64,000 bases of DNA, taken from positions 299,881,656 through 299,945,655 of the forward strand of contig NC_080572.1 in the NCBI RefSeq assembly GCF_030247185.1, written 5' to 3'. Numbering within the stretch: the first letter of the stretch is position 1; each line of letters opens with the position of its first letter. The notes beneath the pieces are model-generated. The model was not told the DNA's origin. It saw nothing but the letters and a program-made list of their open reading frames with translations, and did not search any database. A program made the translations under genes and the position numbers. Below, piece by piece: positions 58,640-64,000 of the stretch. The stretch comes from Malaya genurostris. Taxonomy: Eukaryota > Arthropoda > Insecta > Diptera > Culicidae.

Positions 58640-60425
58640 TCTGTTTTAATCCACCTAGTGGTAGAATGATGCCTTTCTCATATATAATACTGTGGTATTC
58701 TATTCAAAATGTTTCTCTTCGATTTTTGAAAGAAACCAAAGGATTTTTTGGGCATTAACTAGTGTAACCTACAGAACGAAACAATGCTTTGGTCGCCTAG
58801 GTCATCCTTAAGAAAACGAAATGGGTTTACTATTATAGGTACTTCCAGCACCGGAACCCGAGAACCGGTATAATCGAAGTCGGTTCGTACGGCCACCAAC
58901 TAACATAACGTACAAACTTAACGACGGTTTAAATTTTTGTTAAATCCGAAAATATGCAGTATTTTTGGTAGGACCACAAGACCTTTGATTTGACCCTAAG
59001 ATTGGGAATATCGGTTCTGCAATCTCTGAGAAAAGCGAGTAAGATCCATTTTTTGTGCATATGACTATTATCTCCCGTCGTTAATCAAAAACCGAGAAGC
59101 AGAATGGCCCGAATCGGTTTACTTACCTGCATACTAACAACGGCTTTCGATTTGTGTAGTTTTGAGTTCTGTTACGAAAATTGTTTACGTTTTTTGTTTC
59201 GCAGGTTTAAGTGACGGTGTACAATGTTCAACACGTTTAACCCTATAACTCTGAAACCGGAAGTCGGATCCAGATGAAATTCAGGAATTCTGTATGGAAC
59301 CGTAAGACCTTTCATTTGAATTTTGTGGAAATCGGTCAAGCCATTGCTGAGAAAAGTGAGTGAGATCCATTTTGAAATATATGACCACTATTTCTGGTGC
59401 TTCCGGATCCGGAGTCCGGGAACCAAAATAACCGGAATAGGTTTTTTTCAGTTGTCTACTGATAATGGCTATCAATTTAAGTAGTTTTGAGTCCAGTTCA
59501 GAAAAATTTTCACGTTTTTTGTTTCACCGGTTTAAGTGACGGTATCAAATTTTTGAGACATTTTACCCTATAATTCCGCAATAGAAAGTCAAATCCGGAT
59601 GAAATTTGGGAGTTTTATTTGCGAATATTAGACCTTTCATTTGAACTTAAGATTGTAAAAATCGGTCACGCCATCAAAGTGAGGAAGTAGCTTAAATTAG
59701 GATTTTTTTTCACTAATCACCCTGTAATTCCGGAACCGGAAGACGGATTGAAATAAAATTCAGGAACTTTGTATGGGACAATTAAATCTTTCATAAGAAT
59801 CTGAGTTTAAGAGAGTAGAGTTCAGCCGTCTCTGAGAAAAGTTAGTGAATTTATATTAATTTTTTTGCACATATCACCAGGTATTTACGGAACCGAAAGT
59901 CGGATTCGAATAAAATTCTGGAACATTGTATGGGGCTACAAGATTTTTCATTTGAATCTAAGTTCGGTTAAGCCGCTGCGTAGACCAGTTGGAGTTTTTG
60001 TATTTTCAGTACTTCCGGAACTGGATTTCGGGAACCGACATATCCGATGTGTGGTCTTCAACCGACAAGATCTGTAAACTAAAAGAACTATATTTCATTT
60101 ATAAAAAATTAAATCATCTTTACATTTTCTTTTATGAAGGCACACTTTTGAATTTGCAGTTTTTTCACTCATCACCCTGTAGTTCCGGAACAGAAAGTCA
60201 GATACATATCGAATTTTTAAAAAAATCTATGGGAAAACAGTACCTTTCATTTGAGTGTTTGTGAAAATCGATTCAGCCATGTCAGATGAAAGTGAGTGCC
60301 TATTTTTCTAATTCACTCACATACTCACAGATATTTTGAGTTTTCGACGAACTGAGTCGAATGGTACATGAAAGTTGGTTTCACAGTGATTGAAAAGACT
60401 GAGAAAGGAGAAAAACACTAAAAAT
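58640..60425. repeat. Large TIR element of ~180-bp units
   Basis: Left end ttaatccacctagtggtaga with tgcctttctcatat; the right end is marked by gactgagaaaggaga. It contains about eight diverged tandem units (ccggaaccggaag; agacctttcatttgaa). This is the most complete copy of the family in the window. ORFs in it are repeat artefacts. Confidence 0.7.
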
Positions 60426-62814
60426 CGAAACTATGCCCAAGGAGCAAATGTATCTGGATCTAGAATTGGTATATTCGTTTCGGCTGAATAAAACGAATAG
60501 CGTAATCTACATACTGTTCTGAAAGAAGTAGTAAACAATGGATTTTTTTTAGAAACATGAAAACATTAAGTAGAACATACCAGTGTATGAGGAGGATTGT
60601 GCGGGTACACGATCTGCCATCCGACGCTAATAAAAAATATATTCGAAAAGCTACAGAGAAATTCTCTCCTTCGAAAAGGGAATGTTCCCCCGGTTTCCTC
60701 AATGGCTTACGTTTTTCACGCATACATTCGAAAAAGCCTATACCTTCTTATGTACCGTTCTAATTCCATGTAAATCACCTATCATCTACGATCATCAACT
60801 GGTTATATGACCATATTACCAGAAACCTGTTCACTATGGTAAATTCTGTCGAGAAAGTGAACAAGAAGTCATTTACAACCAAGGACAACGATATTTCTTC
60901 CACACCGGCGCTTCTACAGAAGCAACCCCAATATTTCCGCAAAGGAGGTCAAAAACAACAAAACATAAACAAACTCCAGCAAACAACGAGTCCAACGTCT
61001 GGAAATGTCTAGATAAATGAAACGGCGAAATGACATAGTTCTAGCGAATTGTTAATTGAAGTTAGAGGTAACAGTTACAATAGTTCTCTGTTATGAATTT
61101 AATGAAAAAGTAATAAAAACTTAGAAAGGCCAAATTAATTAATATCTTAGATCGGCGCACAACTCTGCTCCCGGAATGAAATCAACAGCGCTAGCTATAT
61201 TGTACGTGTAACAATGAGAGTTATTTTGCCGCACATTTGCCTCTACTTACTGCCTTCGCATAGCACATTTTCTCATAATGTATTCTACTGAAACAGGAGA
61301 AACTTCTAGCCGTGCTGAAAATATACATTATACAGTAAACTTCGGTATTGTAAAAGTTTCTCAATAGAAATAGTTAATAGTGAAACTTGTCGCTTGGAAT
61401 CAGACATTTCTTCAACTGGTAGCAAGTGAATTGTAGCTGTTTTTTATCTAAATCGAGAGTAACATGAATTATCTTCTGTTCTCAGGATTTGCAAGACATA
61501 TATTTCCAAATATTCAGTTCATTGACAGCACCATCTGGCGAATGTTGGGGCACCGGTTTGACCAAGCCTGGCAGCTGACTATTGACCTGCATACGATGCC
61601 AATGCCAATGCCCCTCCGATCACTGTGTCTGACTCAGCGATATAACGGCAAAGAGAAAAAGTCGAGAACAAGGCCAAACGCTACGATTTGCAATCTAACT
61701 AATCTAGATATTCTCCATCCTTTCGTATTCTTCGTCGGCAGTGGCAAGGAATCGTGAGCACCGAGAAACCGAGTTCGATAAATTCGCAAATAAAAGAGAG
61801 TCTTTTGCGCTTGTCGTCACATGCAACGTGCAGGTCGATAAGCGCATACAATGTATTCGTACACTTCTTTGCATTTTAATATGATAATGTACAGTGAAGT
61901 AGCATCATATTCTGCTGCACTTAATCCAAATGTGAAAGCTGTATAGAATATGAAACAAACTAGAACAGTCACAGAATTGCTCACAAAGCCGACAAACAAG
62001 AACATGATTGGAGTTGTTAATTTTTAATGAATTCATCCCACCTCAGTACAAAAATGTGTTTTGCTCTTCAAACATAACCTCACTGCTTCACAACCATTCC
62101 CTTGAAACTATGCCCGTTGGCTCGGGGATTTTGCACTTGCTCTTCGAAAAGTGGTTTCGGTTCGGTTCCTCTTCCACGCCTGATCCATACTCACATCCCG
62201 ACAAACGATGCATGCACGAGATTCCAACGGTAGGCTAGGTCCCTCCAGGGAACCGAAGAATACGACCGGAGATAGCTGTTTTCTGTGTATTTTTTTTCTG
62301 TGAGTAATAGACTAGGTTAGAATCAACATGTGAAATGTGAAGGTTTCTCGGGTTAGTAAACATGACATAGAAATAAGCTTACGGTGATGGACCAACGATG
62401 AAGCAGGATATTCTAGCAATTGCCCATATTCATGTGACAGTTTTTTTTATCAAATTCCTTCAATTTTTGTTGGTAAATGGTTGAAAAATTTATAAAAACT
62501 ATTTTGAGCTTCGAGATATAAAAACGGAGATCCCAAAACCTTAATAAAACGCTTGAAAGTATGACCAAGCCTATTTGGAAAACTATTTTTCCAATGTTTT
62601 ACTTACTGGAAAAATGCTCCGTCGTATATGCTTAACGAGATGGTTCAAGTATCTTTAACCACCTGAAGCATGTAACTTTGAAGTAGCAATATAAAATAGT
62701 GCATATTGTTGTTGTCTGTTGCGTATTTACTCTTGATGGCGTCACGCTACCCTATTTATTTATTTATTGTCAAATCAACAGACACGATGTGGTCCTAATG
62801 ATTAATTCTAATAC
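60426..62814. other. Single-copy interval with small ORFs
   Basis: 60,557-60,763 encodes a 68-residue basic frame (MRRIVRVHDLPSDANKKYI segment). 60,811-61,018 is open in two frames at once; one is Gln/Lys/Thr-rich and one begins after a possible acceptor (atattaccag). 61,464-61,757 is another orphan ORF. I cannot identify any of them, and no consistent splicing joins them. Confidence 0.3.
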
Positions 62815-63517
62815 TAACAGTTCGGCTGAAAAGTTCGTATCGTGTAATAGAAACACACATTTTTTTGCCAAAATTCGTTTTTATTATTCAACATAATTGC
62901 CATCAGAGGCGATACAGCGATTTGTCCTTTGCCTCAAAATAGGCCTCAGTTTCAACGATTACCTCTTCATTGCTTCTAAATTTTTTACCAGCGAGCATTC
63001 TCTTGAGGTCTGAGAACACGAAAAAGTCACTGGGGGCCAAATCTGGAGAATACGGTGGATGAGAGAGCAATTCGAAGCCCAATCCGTTCAATTTCAGCAT
63101 GGTTTTTCGTTGTTGTTTTTGATCGATTGTGAGCTCACGCGGCACCCATTTTGCACAAAGCTTTCTGATATCCAAAAATTCGTTAATAATATGTCCAACA
63201 CGTTCCTTTGATATCTTTAGGGTGTCAGCTATCTCGATCAACTTCACTTTACGGTCATTGAAAATCATTTTGTGGATTTTTTTCACGTTTTCATCGGTAA
63301 CAGCCTCTTTTGGACGTCCACTGCGTTCATCGTCTTCGGTGCTCATATGACCAGTACGAAATTTTGCAAACCACTTACGAATTGTTGCTTCGCCCGGTGC
63401 AGAGTCTGGATAACACTCATCAAGCCATTTTTTGGAATCGGCGGCACTTTTTTTCATCAAAAAGTAGTGTTTCATCAACACACGAAATTCCTGACGTGCC
63501 GAAAGTAACGAAACCAA
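62815..63517 (-). pseudogene. Mariner transposase, internally deleted but open
   Basis: The minus-strand frame runs 204 codons without a stop (63,517 down to 62,903). The N-terminal paired-type domain is complete: MKHYFLMKKSAADSKKWLDE, GEATIRKWFAKFRTG and RKVKLIEIADTLKISKERV. After KWVPRELTIDQKQQR it jumps to KTMLKLNGLGFELL and the C-terminal catalytic signature HPPYSPDLAPSDFFVFSDLK. So the first two aspartates are lost while DNA binding may be preserved. An end-like motif (ggctgaaaagttcgtatcgt) lies near 62,826-62,845. Such a protein could act as an inhibitor of intact transposase, a known idea for mariner deletion products. Expression is not shown. Confidence 0.85.
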
Positions 63518-63544
63518 ATGACGGCAATGTTGGCTTCTGTAAAT

Positions 63545-63600
63545 AATTCAATTTAGCCATGTGCACTTTAGCACAAATTGGAACCCAAGAGGTTCCAAAC
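63545..63600 (+). repeat. Segment shared with hammerhead copy A flank
   Basis: aatttagccatgtgcacttt and onward matches 8150-8205 (gaaatcagtcatgtgtactt) with moderate divergence. It is the 5' leader of the mariner read in reverse, tying the hammerhead family to this transposon. Confidence 0.7.
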
Positions 63601-64000
63601 ACTTGTTTTATGCCGTGAAAGATTGAAGTCGAACTCAGATGACACTCGATTGAATGACCGTTGTAAGCTGATAATCGCACCGTTTATCACGTAGTTAGTG
63701 CGGCGTAAAGGAAGTCGAAGAAAAGCGACTTCCACGCGATCAGAAAAGAATTGAATGTATATTACGTTATCAATTTTGTTTAGCTAAATTTCATACACCT
63801 TTTTTCAAATCCGAATTGAACCGAAGCAGGAATGCTGCACAATTTGAAGTCAATAACGGAAAACTTTGGATGCGGAAGCACCGGTACCTTTTGTTCGTCA
63901 CGATAACGCTCATTCCGAAATCATCTTATATTTTACGGTTCTATGGTTTTGTCGTCTCGACCGTAAGCAGCTTTCGATTGAGTTGGACGAGGTGCAATCA
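63601..64000. other. Unassigned right edge
   Basis: 63,710-63,740 forms a small hairpin (ggaagtcg/cgacttcc). The piece gattgaatgaccg near 63,650 resembles terminal motifs at 8290. No gene is recognised. Confidence 0.3.

Noticed and set aside
60557..60763. Resemblance of a basic ORF to LYR-motif mitochondrial proteins
   Set aside because: Only a loose match around TYQCMRRIVRVHDLP; the LYR tripeptide itself is absent and no splicing supports it.
60811..61018. Two overlapping open frames
   Set aside because: Both frames look protein-like, so neither can be chosen; no start or partner exon is convincing.
1..64000. Endogenous viral element
   Set aside because: I looked for polymerase, capsid or glycoprotein-like frames among all ORFs and found only transposase and LINE proteins.

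Overview
The window reads as transposon-rich, AT-rich nuclear DNA of an insect, most likely a culicine mosquito. Three things point there: DD37E and DD37D members of the Tc1/mariner superfamily, an I-type non-LTR retrotransposon of a kind I recognise from mosquitoes, and short 60-80 bp introns. The species is an inference. There are no bacterial operons, CRISPR arrays or rRNA genes, and I recognised no viral insertion.

Layout. 1-4 kb holds tRNA-derived SINEs, fold-back repeats and a palindromic MITE. 4.8-6 kb is a DD37E transposon with both terminal inverted repeats (TIRs). 6-10 kb is a nested stack: a long repeat made of units of about 180 bp, a mariner with 59-bp TIRs, and a 53-bp-TIR element. 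This stack contains two complete hammerhead-ribozyme folds (8052-8149 and 9824-9922). 10-16 kb has a second DD37E relic, a possible first exon, a DD37D deletion derivative with TA flanks, and a directly duplicated segment in which one copy carries a MITE. 16,350-20,680 is an I-type LINE with a 13-bp target-site duplication (TSD), broken by one frameshift. 21-33 kb is repeats alternating with apparently single-copy DNA. 33-39 kb is another nest, holding a truncated LINE copy, SINEs and mariner relics. 42.7-46.3 kb is a 43-bp satellite split by a second LINE and a SINE. 46.9-47.5 kb carries the best host-gene candidate, a three-exon gene for an 89-residue protein with a polyadenylation signal. 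51-58 kb has another nested TIR element and Foldback-type elements. The window ends with an internally deleted mariner.

Most coding sequence is therefore transposase or reverse transcriptase in decay. The most unusual signal is a dispersed inverted-repeat family carrying type III hammerhead motifs, seen at six places. Stem II changes compensatorily between copies. Two insertions are bounded by 12-14 bp duplications. The flanks of the motif match the 5' end of the mariner at 63 kb, which suggests a ribozyme captured by, or arising in, a non-autonomous element. All assignments rest on reading the sequence; no database search was possible.
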